Assembly (NCBI GenBank): GCA_031556035.1
Contig: JAVBTT010000023.1
Coordinates: 48,426-112,425, forward strand
Source: JAVBTT01 sp031556035
GTDB taxonomy: Bacteria; Bacillota; Clostridia; Oscillospirales; UBA929
Direction: 5' to 3'
DNA: 64,000 nucleotides
This document shows positions 35,439 through 42,776 of the stretch, piece after piece. The first letter of the stretch is position 1. The number at the start of each line of letters is the position of its first letter. Below the pieces are notes generated by a model that saw only the letters and a program-made list of their open reading frames with translations, was not told where the DNA came from and made no database searches. Made by a program: the position numbers and the translations under genes.

Positions 35439-35513
35439 AGGGAGAGGCGAGATATCTTTGGCTCTCCCCTTGGGAGAGCTGGCCCCGCAGGGTCTGAGAG
35501 GGTGTCGTGCGCT
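35439..35513 (+). repeat. Family B hairpin repeat, copy 1
   Basis: 75-bp unit containing CTCTCCCCTTGGGAGAG, matching 38709-38783 with about five differences. It abuts a family A fragment at the loop of helix II. Confidence 0.75.
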
Positions 35514-35559
35514 TCACTGCTCCTTGGATTTTTGCTCGCGCGCGGGGGCTCCGCTCTTC
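35510..35559 (-). repeat. Family A element, truncated copy joined to family B
   Basis: 5' end GAAGAGCGGAGCCCCCGCG through the first strand of helix II, breaking off at GCGCACGAC, where family B starts. Confidence 0.75.
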
Positions 35560-35564
35560 GCTTC

Positions 35565-35716
35565 TGTCAAGCTGCGCTCCCCGCTTGCGCTCCGGCGTTG
35601 CCTGCGTCCGCTTAGCGGACTTCGCCAAACGCCTGCGCACAGTTCGCATAAATCCCGCGTCGCGACCTAAAGGTCGCTCCTTGAATTTTTGCTCACGCAC
35701 GGGGGCTCCGCTCTTC
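35565..35716 (-). repeat. Family A structured element, copy 7
   Basis: Starts 2 bases after the guaB stop codon, same direction as guaB. Closing stem CCCC/GGGG. An additional hairpin GCGACC/GGTCGC lies inside helix II. Inner arm GTCCGC/GCGGAC. Confidence 0.85.
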
Positions 35717-35718
35717 TT

Positions 35719-37209
35719 TTAAAGCATACTTGGGTTCGGCGTATAGTTCGGGCTCTCCTTTGTAATAAATACGTCGTGCGGGTGGCTCTCGCGCAGGCCC
35801 GCGCCGGTTATGCGCATAAACTGCGCCTTCTGCTGGAGCTCCTCTATGTTGGCGGTGCCGCAGTAGCCCATGCCGGAGCGGATGCCGCCCGTAAGCTGGA
35901 ATACGGCGTCCGACAGCGAGCCCTTGCTCGGGACCCTTCCCTCGACGCCCTCGGGGACAAATTTCTGAGCCGACTGCTGGAAATACCGATCCGCGCTGCC
36001 CTTGGCGCGTTGCATGGCCCCGAGAGAGCCCATGCCGCGGTAGACCTTGAAGCGGCGGCCCTGGAACAGCTCGCTCTCCCCTGGGGACTCCTCGCAGCCC
36101 GCAAACAGCGAGCCGATCATGACGACGTCTGCCCCGGCGGCTATCGCCTTGACTATGTCGCCCGAATACTTCACCCCGCCGTCCGCTATGATCGGAACGC
36201 CGGCTTTAGCGGCCACGCAGGCGGCGTCATAGACTGCGGTTATCTGAGGCACCCCGATTCCGGCGACAACGCGCGTTGTGCAGATGGCGCCGGGGCCTAT
36301 GCCCACCTTGACGACGTCCGCGCCCGCGTCGATAAGAGCTCTTGCCCCCTCGGCGGTCGCGATGTTGCCCGCGCAGACCTGCGACGACGGGAAGCGGGCC
36401 TTGACGGCTTTCAGAGCCTCTATGATATTGCGCTGGTGGCCGTGGGCCGAATCCAGCACGAGAAGGTCAACCCCCTCCTCCAGCAGGGCGGCGGCGCGCT
36501 CCAGCACGTCCGCCGTGGCGCCTATCGCGGCGCCGACAAGCAGCCTGCTCTGAGTGTCCCGCGCGCTGTGCGGGAACATGACAGCCTTCTCAATGTCCTT
36601 TATGGTTATAAGCCCCTTGAGCCTTCCGGTTTCGTCCACCAGCGGCAGCTTCTCTATCTTGTGCCTGCGCAGTATCTGTTTGGCCTGAGCGAGGTTTGTT
36701 CCGACCGGGGCGGTGATCAGCGGCTCTCGTGTCATAACCTCGTCTATCCTGCGGGACAGGTCGTCCTCGAATTTAAGGTCGCGGTTTGTCAGTATGCCCA
36801 CAAGGTGGCCCGCCTCGTTGCATATCGGCACGCCCGAGATGCGGTACTTGGCCATGAGCTCGTCCGCGTCTGCCAGCGTGTGGTACGGAGAGAGGAAAAA
36901 AGGATCGGTGATGACGCCGTTCTCCGAGCGCTTCACCCGATCCACCTCTTCGGCCTGCTGCTCAATTGTCATGTTCTTGTGAATCACGCCGATTCCGCCC
37001 TCGCGCGCGATGGCGATGGCGAGGCGCGACTCGGTCACGGTGTCCATGGCCGCGCTCATAAGCGGGATGTTGAGGCGTATGCTTTTGGTCAGACTCGTGG
37101 ACAGGTCGACGTCCGAGGGCACAACCTCGCTCGCCGCCGGCACCAGGAGAACGTCGTCAAACGTGACGCCCTCCTTTGTAAACTTGCTGCCGAAATCAAG
37201 ATTCACCAT
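35719..37209 (-). CDS. guaB: IMP dehydrogenase
   Basis: Oxidises IMP to XMP, the first step towards GMP. The start MVNLDFGSKFTKEGVTFDD follows GGAGAGCGGCCGCG; earlier ATGs lie in the leader. Tandem CBS domains (about residues 95-215) are inserted in the TIM barrel; 'GIGPGAICTTRVVAG' holds the catalytic Cys at 310; 'VIADGGVKYSGDIVKAIAAGA' region binds phosphate. 496 residues. No purine riboswitch is seen in the ~60-nt leader. Confidence 0.97.
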   Translation of the reverse strand: MVNLDFGSKFTKEGVTFDDVLLVPAASEVVPSDVDLSTSLTKSIRLNIPLMSAAMDTVTESRLAIAIAREGGIGVIHKNMTIEQQAEEVDRVKRSENGVITDPFFLSPYHTLADADELMAKYRISGVPICNEAGHLVGILTNRDLKFEDDLSRRIDEVMTREPLITAPVGTNLAQAKQILRRHKIEKLPLVDETGRLKGLITIKDIEKAVMFPHSARDTQSRLLVGAAIGATADVLERAAALLEEGVDLLVLDSAHGHQRNIIEALKAVKARFPSSQVCAGNIATAEGARALIDAGADVVKVGIGPGAICTTRVVAGIGVPQITAVYDAACVAAKAGVPIIADGGVKYSGDIVKAIAAGADVVMIGSLFAGCEESPGESELFQGRRFKVYRGMGSLGAMQRAKGSADRYFQQSAQKFVPEGVEGRVPSKGSLSDAVFQLTGGIRSGMGYCGTANIEELQQKAQFMRITGAGLRESHPHDVFITKESPNYTPNPSML

Positions 37210-37276
37210 CGCGGCCGCTCTCCTTTCGTACAGGGGCATGGCGGAGTACGCCTTGCCAAGCATTTTGTTTTATAAT

Positions 37277-37305
37277 ATAATAGCTGAAAGACGTCCGCGT
37301 GTCAA
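37277..37305 (-). promoter_or_regulatory. Sigma-A promoter of guaB
   Basis: TTGACA (37300-37305), 17-nt spacer, TATTAT (37277-37282) on the minus strand. Confidence 0.85.
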
Positions 37306-37350
37306 CGGGAACATCCCCCTTTTGAGCACATGAATCCGGTTTGATGAATG

Positions 37351-37433
37351 AACCACCCCGCCGTCTGCAAACGGCACCCCTCCAGGGAGGGGCGACCACC
37401 CCGCCGTCTGCGGACGGCACCCCTCCATGGAGG
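37351..37433. repeat. Two tandem copies of a ~42-bp GC-rich repeat (family C)
   Basis: Unit ACCACCCCGCCGTCTGC, then an ACGG hairpin arm and CACCCCTCCA-GGAGGGG, twice in a row with small changes. Related pieces occur at 55289-55325 and 55370-55396. Confidence 0.75.
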
Positions 37434-37478
37434 GGAATGGTGGCGGGACAAAACGAGAAAAGCATCAGGAGCTTCTTT

Positions 37479-38117
37479 ATGAAAGAGCAGATATACACCA
37501 TACCCATAAACTCAAGCTTTGAGCAGCCGGGCGGATGCCCGGTCTGTCGGCTTGCTTCCATGCTCGAATCGGAGAGCCTTGAGTACTCGCTCGGCCCCGC
37601 GATGATGGAGCCGGACGTGCGGCAGGCGATGAACAGTCAGGGGATTTGCGCTGGCCATTACAGAGACCTGCTGGGCATGCAGAAGCGCCTGCCCCTCGCG
37701 CTGACGCTGGAGAGCAGGCTCAAGTATTTGCAGGGGCTGTCCGACCTGTCGGGCGCGGCCTCCGGTTGCTACGTGTGCGGCAGGGTGTCGGCCTTCATGG
37801 ACAAAATGTACTCCAACATCGTCTACCTGTGGCTTACCCAGCCCGAGTTCCGGCAGAGGCTGGACAGGGCAGAGCGGATATGCCTTCCCCACATCTGCGG
37901 GCTGCTGAGGATCGCAAAGCGCGACTGCGGCAGAAAAGAGTATCCCGTGATCGCCGCCGCCCTTAACGCCAAGGGAAAGGAGTCCCTTGAGCAGCTGGGG
38001 CAGGGCGTGTCCAGCTTCTGCAAAAGCTTCGACCACCGCTATGCCGGCATCGAGCTGGGCGAGGACAGGCGGGCGGTCGAACGCACGATAGACTATCTGA
38101 ACGGAGGCTCAAAATGA
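37479..38117 (+). CDS. DUF6062-like cysteine-rich protein
   Basis: 212 residues starting MKEQIYTIPINSSF, with AGGAG before the ATG. The cysteine/histidine pairs CPVC (about residue 20), 'GICAGHYRDLL', 'CYVCGRV' and 'CLPHICGLL' suggest two treble-clef-like metal sites or a cluster. The family assignment is from memory of clostridial proteins with this pattern and is moderate. Its stop overlaps the ATG of the exonuclease gene, implying co-translation. Function unknown. Confidence 0.65.
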   Translation: MKEQIYTIPINSSFEQPGGCPVCRLASMLESESLEYSLGPAMMEPDVRQAMNSQGICAGHYRDLLGMQKRLPLALTLESRLKYLQGLSDLSGAASGCYVCGRVSAFMDKMYSNIVYLWLTQPEFRQRLDRAERICLPHICGLLRIAKRDCGRKEYPVIAAALNAKGKESLEQLGQGVSSFCKSFDHRYAGIELGEDRRAVERTIDYLNGGSK

Positions 38118-38626
38118 ACTTCACTGCGCTTGACTTTGAGACCACCGGCTTTTATCCCGGGCAGTCCGAGGTGGTGGAATTCGCCGCCGTAAGGGTGCGC
38201 GGGGGCGAGCTGGATTTAAACCTGGCCTGCCTGTGCCGCCCGCTGCGCGGCATCAGCTTCGACGCGATGAGGGTAAACGGCATCACCTACGGCATGGTGG
38301 CGGACAGGCCGACCTTCGCCGAGCTGCTGCCCACCCTGCTCGGCTTCCTGGGGGGCGATACCGTTGTCTGCCACAACGCGCCGTTCGACATGGGGTTCAT
38401 GCGGCGGTACTGCCAGGACGCCGGGCTTACATACGAACCCGAGGTGCGCGACACGCTCGCGATGGCCCGGAGCCTGCTGCCGCGCCTTTCCTCCAAGAGC
38501 CTCCAGCCTGTGGCGGATTATCTTGGAGTCGGCGCGGACGGCTACCACCGCGCGCTCGCGGACGCGACCGTGACCGCGCGTGTTTATATGAAGCTCTGCG
38601 AGCTGGCGGAATTGGGAAAGTGGTGA
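38114..38626 (+). CDS. DnaQ-like DEDDh 3'-5' exonuclease
   Basis: 170 residues forming just the exonuclease domain. ExoI 'LDFETTGFYP' (D7, E9), ExoII 'VCHNAPFDMGFM', ExoIII 'YHRALADATVTA' with the DEDDh histidine. This resembles DNA polymerase III epsilon subunit or PolC proofreading domains and stand-alone DNA repair or RNA-trimming exonucleases. The ATG overlaps the upstream stop (ATGA). The actual substrate is not evident. Confidence 0.88.
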   Translation: MNFTALDFETTGFYPGQSEVVEFAAVRVRGGELDLNLACLCRPLRGISFDAMRVNGITYGMVADRPTFAELLPTLLGFLGGDTVVCHNAPFDMGFMRRYCQDAGLTYEPEVRDTLAMARSLLPRLSSKSLQPVADYLGVGADGYHRALADATVTARVYMKLCELAELGKW

Positions 38627-38708
38627 GGTTTCACACGCAGGGAGGTCGGGCTCACGAGTGGGCGGTCTATGGCCCCCTCCCTCTCCGGCGCTTCGCGCCT
38701 GTTCCCAC

Positions 38709-38783
38709 AGGGAGAGGCGAGATAACTTTGGCTCTCCTCTTGGGAGAGCTGGCCCCGCAGGGTCTGAGAGGGCGTTGTGCGCT
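38709..38783 (+). repeat. Family B hairpin repeat, copy 2
   Basis: 75-bp match to 35439-35513 containing TTGGGAGAGCTGGCC and CAGGGTCTGAGAGGG. Joined to a family A fragment at the same position as copy 1. Confidence 0.75.
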
Positions 38784-38828
38784 GCCCATGCTCGGCTTAT
38801 TTCTCGACGCGCGGGGGCTCCGCTCTTC
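38775..38828 (-). repeat. Family A element, truncated copy joined to family B
   Basis: 5' end of the element up to the helix II loop, then family B. Confidence 0.75.
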
Positions 38829-38835
38829 GGCATTG

Positions 38836-38988
38836 TCAAGCTCCCGCCCCCGCTTGCGCTCCAGTCCCGCCTGCGTGGGCTGAGGCCCACTCCGGCAGGC
38901 CCTACGCGCAGTCTCCAAATAACCCTGCGCGTGCCCGCTTCGCGCCCATGCCCGGCTTATTTCTCGACGCGCGGGGGCTCCGCTCTTC
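38836..38988 (-). repeat. Family A structured element, copy 8
   Basis: Directly follows the stop of the GH18-like gene. Closing stem CCCCCGC/GCGGGGG. Helix III has fully different but paired sequence: outer GCCTGC (38869-38874)/GCAGGC (38895-38900), inner GTGGGC (38875-38880)/GCCCAC (38885-38890). Confidence 0.88.
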
Positions 38989-38989
38989 C

Positions 38990-39763
38990 TCAAACCAGCG
39001 CCGGCAGGAAATCCTCCACTTCGGGGTATAATATAAATCCCCTGTCCATGCCCATGCGGAGCGCCGCCTGAGATTTGCTGCGGAAGCTCTGCGCGTCGTC
39101 GAACAGCACGAAGTGTGTGCTGCCCTTTGTATCCTTGTATGTGAAGTAATGCGCGCACATCTCCTGAGAGTAGAACTTCACCCCGCCGCGCTCGCTCAGG
39201 AGCGCGTCCAATTCCTCCTTATGCAGCTGCATCCCCTCGCTCTGCGGGCCGGGCAGCAGTATGTCGCGGCGCAGGCGCTCCATCTCGAGCACCACGCGCG
39301 GGCCGTAACGCTCCCTCGCGTCCCTGAGCCTGGTGTGCAGCGAGCCGCTGCTCATCGCCGTCGGAACCAGCACCTGCGCGTCCGTGCTTGCGCGGGCGTA
39401 GCGCTCCGGGATCACGACGGAGAGCCCGTTTTTCTTCAGGTAGGGCGCAGCCTCCGCGACAAGCTCCTCCAGATGCCTGGACGGCCTCTGCTCGAAGTCG
39501 AACACGACCCCCTCGAACGCGCGCAGGGAGCATTCGCGAAAGCAGGCGTCCGTCAGGCGGGACGCGTCCCCGCCCCGGCCGTCGTACATCGCGTCCCCTA
39601 TGATCATGTGACCGCCGCGCATGGATGAGCTCACGCCGCTCTCCACCAGCCGCATCCCCTCGCCGAGCTGCCAGCCCATGTGAGCCAGCGTCTGCCCGAA
39701 GCGGGAGGCGTCGCGTGTCTGGCCCGGCGCGGCGCAAAGTATGTAGGTGAATCCCGAGGACAT
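38990..39763 (-). CDS. GH18-like TIM-barrel protein, uncharacterised
   Basis: 257 residues; AGGAGG before the ATG. 'AFEGVVFDFEQRP' (about residue 84) resembles the GH18 active-site strand, with the D-x-E end preserved but not the full DxxDxDxE. A closing 'SKSQAALRMGMDRGFILYPEV' fits the last barrel strand. It has no signal peptide, so it may act in the cytoplasm or in the spore, where GH18-type proteins occur. Family A elements lie on both sides. Confidence 0.55.
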   Translation of the reverse strand: MSSGFTYILCAAPGQTRDASRFGQTLAHMGWQLGEGMRLVESGVSSSMRGGHMIIGDAMYDGRGGDASRLTDACFRECSLRAFEGVVFDFEQRPSRHLEELVAEAAPYLKKNGLSVVIPERYARASTDAQVLVPTAMSSGSLHTRLRDARERYGPRVVLEMERLRRDILLPGPQSEGMQLHKEELDALLSERGGVKFYSQEMCAHYFTYKDTKGSTHFVLFDDAQSFRSKSQAALRMGMDRGFILYPEVEDFLPALV

Positions 39764-39789
39764 AGAGCCGCCTCCTAGGATGTTTTTCG

Positions 39790-39813
39790 ACTTGCGCGGG
39801 GGCTCCGCTCTTC
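39790..39813 (-). repeat. Family A element, partial tandem copy
   Basis: GAAGAGCGGAGCCCCCGCGC 5' end next to the full copy at 39818. Confidence 0.7.
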
Positions 39814-39817
39814 TGTG

Positions 39818-39969
39818 ATGTCAAGCTCCCGCCCCCTCTTGCGCTCCGGCTTTGGCTCCGGCCCCTGTGGGCCTTCGCCAAACGCCTGTGCGCAGCTCAC
39901 AAAAATCCCGCGTCGCGACCTGAAGGTCGCTCCTTGGATTTTTGCTCGCACGCGGGGGCTCCGCTCTTC
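39818..39969 (-). repeat. Family A structured element, copy 9
   Basis: Helix II CAAAAATCC (39900-39908)/GGATTTTTG (39936-39944) with inner hairpin GCGACC/GGTCGC. Helix III TTTGGC/GCCAAA with inner arm GGCCC (39860-39864)/GGGCC (39869-39873). Closing stem CCCCC/GGGGG. It is not downstream of a same-strand gene. Confidence 0.87.
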
Positions 39970-40012
39970 TCATATAATAATACTACAACCGGGACTGATA
40001 TATGCCGTGATA

Positions 40013-40510
40013 ATGCCTGTACCAAAATATCTTCTTAAAACATACTCCGACATCACCCCTGAATGGCTCCGGCAGCGGGGTCTTTCCGCCGTGATCGCCG
40101 ACCTGGACGACACGCTGGCCCGCTACGGGGACAAAGCGCCTCCGCAGCGGGCCGCCGACTGGATAAATTCTCTTAAGGAGGCAAACATACCTGTCGGGAT
40201 AGCGTCAAACAACAGCGTCTTCAGCAGGGTTAAAACCCATGCCGAAGCCCTGGGGATACCCTATGTCTGCCCGGCGCGCAAGCCCGGGCCCGACGGACTT
40301 CTGAGGCTTGCCGCCGCGCTCGGGGCCGAGCCCTCCAGTACCGCTGTGGTGGGCGACCAGATATTCACGGACACGCTGGGCGCGATACGGGCGGGCATGG
40401 TGTCCGTACGCGTGCCGCCGCTGTCCCGAGGCCCGTGGGTGCTCGCGAGATTCCCGTTGGAATGGCCGTTTTTGCTGGCGGCGGGAAAAAGGGCGCGGCG
40501 GGGCGAGTAG
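40013..40510 (+). CDS. yqeG: YqeG-family HAD phosphatase
   Basis: 165 residues. HAD motif I 'IADLDDTLARY' (nucleophile Asp about residue 30), motif II 'GIASNNS', Lys in 'PARKPGPDGL', motif III/IV 'VVGDQIFTDTLGA'. It matches the YqeG/PGP-type family widespread in Firmicutes; the substrate is not settled. The start context is weak: no clear GGAGG, with an in-frame GTG two codons upstream. Confidence 0.9.
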   Translation: MPVPKYLLKTYSDITPEWLRQRGLSAVIADLDDTLARYGDKAPPQRAADWINSLKEANIPVGIASNNSVFSRVKTHAEALGIPYVCPARKPGPDGLLRLAAALGAEPSSTAVVGDQIFTDTLGAIRAGMVSVRVPPLSRGPWVLARFPLEWPFLLAAGKRARRGE

Positions 40511-40610
40511 GGCGCGACGCCCTCGGCGCGCAGTTGTCCGGCAAGGACACATACCGGGAGGTTCCCGCGACTCGGCGCGTCCGGGAGGCCGCGCCCTACA
40601 AGGGACGGGG

Positions 40611-40634
40611 ATGCGCGGGGGCTCCGCTCTTCAG
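40611..40634 (-). repeat. Family A element 5' end, copy 10
   Basis: GAAGAGCGGAGCCCCCGCGC immediately after the stop of the gene at 40635-41006; the rest of the element is missing. Confidence 0.65.
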
Positions 40635-41006
40635 CTATAATCCCATAAACAGCATAAGCCCGAGCATAATCAGCAGCTCCTCGTCGTCGCTCTCCTTGGA
40701 CAGGAACAGTATGATGAGTATCAGCAGAATATCGTCCGAGTCGAAGTTCAGGTTTTTCAGAAGCCCTCCCAGAAACCCGGAGCCACTTCCGCCGCGCCCG
40801 GTCAGCCCGGAAAGGCCGCTCAGAAGCCCTCGCGGCGCGGGCATACGCTCCTCCCGCCTCTCTTCCCGCCTCTCTTCGCGGCGCGGCTCAAAGCGCTCCT
40901 CGCGGCGCTCCTCACGGCGCTCCCCGCGGCGTTCCCCCTGCTCCTCGCGCCTCAGCCTGTTGTTCATCGGAATGAACGGCTGGTGCTCGGAATACCGGCT
41001 ATACAT
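40635..41006 (-). CDS. Uncharacterised Arg/Glu-repeat protein with hydrophobic acidic C-terminus
   Basis: 123 residues starting MYSRYSEHQPFIPMNNR after GGGGGTG. A low-complexity RREERREE tract (about residues 25-55) is followed by a Gly/Leu segment ('GLLSGLSGLTGRGGSGSG') and a C-terminus of 'DDILLILIILFLSKESDD' plus 'EELLIMLGLMLFMGL'. The last part looks like a short amphipathic or membrane-active hairpin. Overlaps the preceding gene by 8 bases. Similar gene trios seem common in clostridia, but function is unknown. Confidence 0.7.
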   Translation of the reverse strand: MYSRYSEHQPFIPMNNRLRREEQGERRGERREERREERFEPRREERREERREERMPAPRGLLSGLSGLTGRGGSGSGFLGGLLKNLNFDSDDILLILIILFLSKESDDEELLIMLGLMLFMGL

Positions 41007-41418
41007 TTTCGTCACCCCCAAAGCTTCCCATCGCCTTGCGGGCGGTTCGGGCTATTTTTACAATCTGCGCGGCGCGGTCCATCTTGCTTTGCCGTTCCGG
41101 GCGGACGTAGGGCTTCAGTGCGCTGAGAAAATGCGTGCGCCTGTCGTCCTCCCTGGTATATTCGCCGACAAGCCCCATCATTTTGCCGAGCGTTGCGGGA
41201 TCCATCCCGCCGATAAGCTCACCCAGGCCTCCGAAGCCCCCCGGGGCGTCCGCCCCGCCCTCATGGCGCTCCGCATCCTCTCGCCGGCGCGGCTCGTCCC
41301 GCTCAGCCTGTTCCTCATGCCTTCCCGAACCGGTAAGCGATTTGGCCATCTCAAGTACCGACCCCAGGGCTTCCGGGTCGGACAATATTTTATTAAGCTT
41401 TGCCTCCAACCCGTCCAT
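40999..41418 (-). CDS. Uncharacterised helical protein (middle of trio)
   Basis: 139 residues. N-terminal helix 'MDGLEAKLNKILSDPEALG' resembles part of its neighbour at 41489. A charged Glu/Arg/Asp linker (about 33-58), Gly-rich 'GGFGGLGELIGGM', then 'FLSALKPYVRPERQSKMDRA' ending in a basic helix. No catalytic motif. Overlaps the next gene by 8 bases (stop and ATG interlocked), indicating tight co-expression. Confidence 0.7.
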   Translation of the reverse strand: MDGLEAKLNKILSDPEALGSVLEMAKSLTGSGRHEEQAERDEPRRREDAERHEGGADAPGGFGGLGELIGGMDPATLGKMMGLVGEYTREDDRRTHFLSALKPYVRPERQSKMDRAAQIVKIARTARKAMGSFGGDENV

Positions 41419-41488
41419 ATCAATCGTCCATTCCGCAAAAAATGTTCACGGCGCTATGGGCGTCCGCCCGCGGACGCGCTGCGCGCCC

Positions 41489-41767
41489 CTACTTCTGACC
41501 CTTTGTGATATCCATGACCTGCTTGGCCAGGGCCTGCCCCTCCTTGGTGGACAGCAGACTTCCCAGCAGCCTGCTCACGGAGCCCTTGTCTCCGTCGGCC
41601 GCCGCGGCCGCGGCTTTTTTCAGGGCGTCCCCTCCGCCGCCGGAGAGCTGCTTCAGCAGGGCCTTGCCCTCCGGGCTGTCCATTATCGCGGAGACTGACT
41701 CCATGTTGATTTTGCCCTTGTTTTTGTTCAGCAGCTCCTGCGCCGCCTGTGACATATCCTTAGCCAT
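41489..41767 (-). CDS. Uncharacterised small helical protein (first of trio)
   Basis: 92 residues starting MAKDMSQAAQELLNKNKGK, with AAAGGAG before the ATG. Two short similar blocks, 'IMDSPEGKALLKQLSG' and 'LLSTKEGQALAKQVMD', flank a Gly/Ala stretch, which suggests an internal duplication. Soluble, helical, no known domain. It leads a three-gene minus-strand set with 40999-41418 and 40635-41006. Confidence 0.7.
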   Translation of the reverse strand: MAKDMSQAAQELLNKNKGKINMESVSAIMDSPEGKALLKQLSGGGGDALKKAAAAAADGDKGSVSRLLGSLLSTKEGQALAKQVMDITKGQK

Positions 41768-42017
41768 ACAAGCGCTCCTTTTAGAGTTATTGAGGTACCA
41801 AGCCGTCAAGGGGCAGCGTGAACGGCGGCGCGGGCCGTTTCCCGCCTGACAGAGAGAAACTGCGCCTTCAGACTGCCCCTATCGCATTATATGCCGGGGC
41901 AAGCCCGTTGTGACCAGAAAGTATAGCATAACTTTGCGCAAAGCTTTAATCAACAGAATGTACAGGGGCGCACAACCAGCGCCCCTGCAACTTCAAATAC
42001 CACAGGAGGTGATCCGG

Positions 42018-42776
42018 ATGCTTCTCGCGATAGACGTCGGCAACACAAATATTGTATTCGGAATATTTGAGGGAGATACCCTCAGGGCAAAGTTCAGGAT
42101 GTCCACGCACCAGGGGCGCACCGCCGACGAGATAGGGCTGCTGGTGACGCAGTTCTGCGGCAATTTCGGCTTTGAGCTGGGCGCGATAGAGTACGTTGTG
42201 GTGGGCTCGGTCGTCCCTCCGGTCATGTATACCCTCCAGCACGCGCTGAGCAAGTATATAGGAAGGCCGGTCTGCGTGCTCGGGCAGGATCTGCCCATCC
42301 CGCTCGAAAACCGCTGCGAGGAGCCGCTCGGGGTCGACAGGGCCCTGACCGGGATCGCCGCGATGCGGCTATACGGGAAGCCCGTGATAGTAATCGACTT
42401 CGGCACCGCGACGAAGTTCGACGCCTTTGACGCGGGCGGGGCCTATCTGGGCGGCCTGATCTGCCCCGGTGTCAGCATCTCAATGGACGCGCTGTTCGCG
42501 CACGCCGCTGCGCTGCCCCGGATAGAGATCAAAAAGCCGAGCCGCGTCATCGGGATAAACACTATAGGACAGATGCAGGCCGGCGCCGTCTACGGCTTTG
42601 TGGGCAGCGTCGAGGGGGTTGTGGCCGCCATGAAGCGCGAGATGGGGGTGCAGCGGCTGCCGGTGGTGGCGACCGGCGGACTTGCCAAGCTGATTTCCGA
42701 GCACACTCCGGCGGTTGACAGGGTGGATCAGAACCTCACCCTGCATGGCCTGAGGCTCGTGTGGGAAGGCCGGTGA
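42018..42776 (+). CDS. coaX: Type III pantothenate kinase
   Basis: First step of coenzyme A synthesis, phosphorylating pantothenate. ASKHA fold: 'LLAIDVGNTNIVFGIFEGD' at the N-terminus, 'GVDRALTGIAA', 'VIDFGTATKFDA', 'GGLICPGVSISMDAL', 'VVATGGLAKLI'. 252 residues. The ribosome site AGGAGGTGATCC (42005-42016) is a full 12-nt match to the 16S 3' end. Last bases overlap rlmA. Confidence 0.96.
   Translation: MLLAIDVGNTNIVFGIFEGDTLRAKFRMSTHQGRTADEIGLLVTQFCGNFGFELGAIEYVVVGSVVPPVMYTLQHALSKYIGRPVCVLGQDLPIPLENRCEEPLGVDRALTGIAAMRLYGKPVIVIDFGTATKFDAFDAGGAYLGGLICPGVSISMDALFAHAAALPRIEIKKPSRVIGINTIGQMQAGAVYGFVGSVEGVVAAMKREMGVQRLPVVATGGLAKLISEHTPAVDRVDQNLTLHGLRLVWEGR

Larger units (their letters stand above)
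38627..38989. other. Repeat-filled intergenic region
   Basis: 363 bases between convergent genes with no protein-coding pattern. It holds one family B unit, one truncated and one full family A element. Confidence 0.8.

Noticed and set aside
35689..37275. Long plus-strand open frame (528 codons) opposite guaB
   Set aside because: Shadow of guaB in GC-rich DNA; no ribosome site and His/Arg/Gly-rich low-information sequence.
37210..37276. Purine riboswitch in the guaB leader
   Set aside because: Leader is about 60 nt and lacks the three-way junction and conserved loop sequences.
37351..37433. Tandem repeat resembling a two-unit CRISPR
   Set aside because: Units are contiguous without spacers and recur singly elsewhere (55289), so this is a dispersed hairpin repeat.
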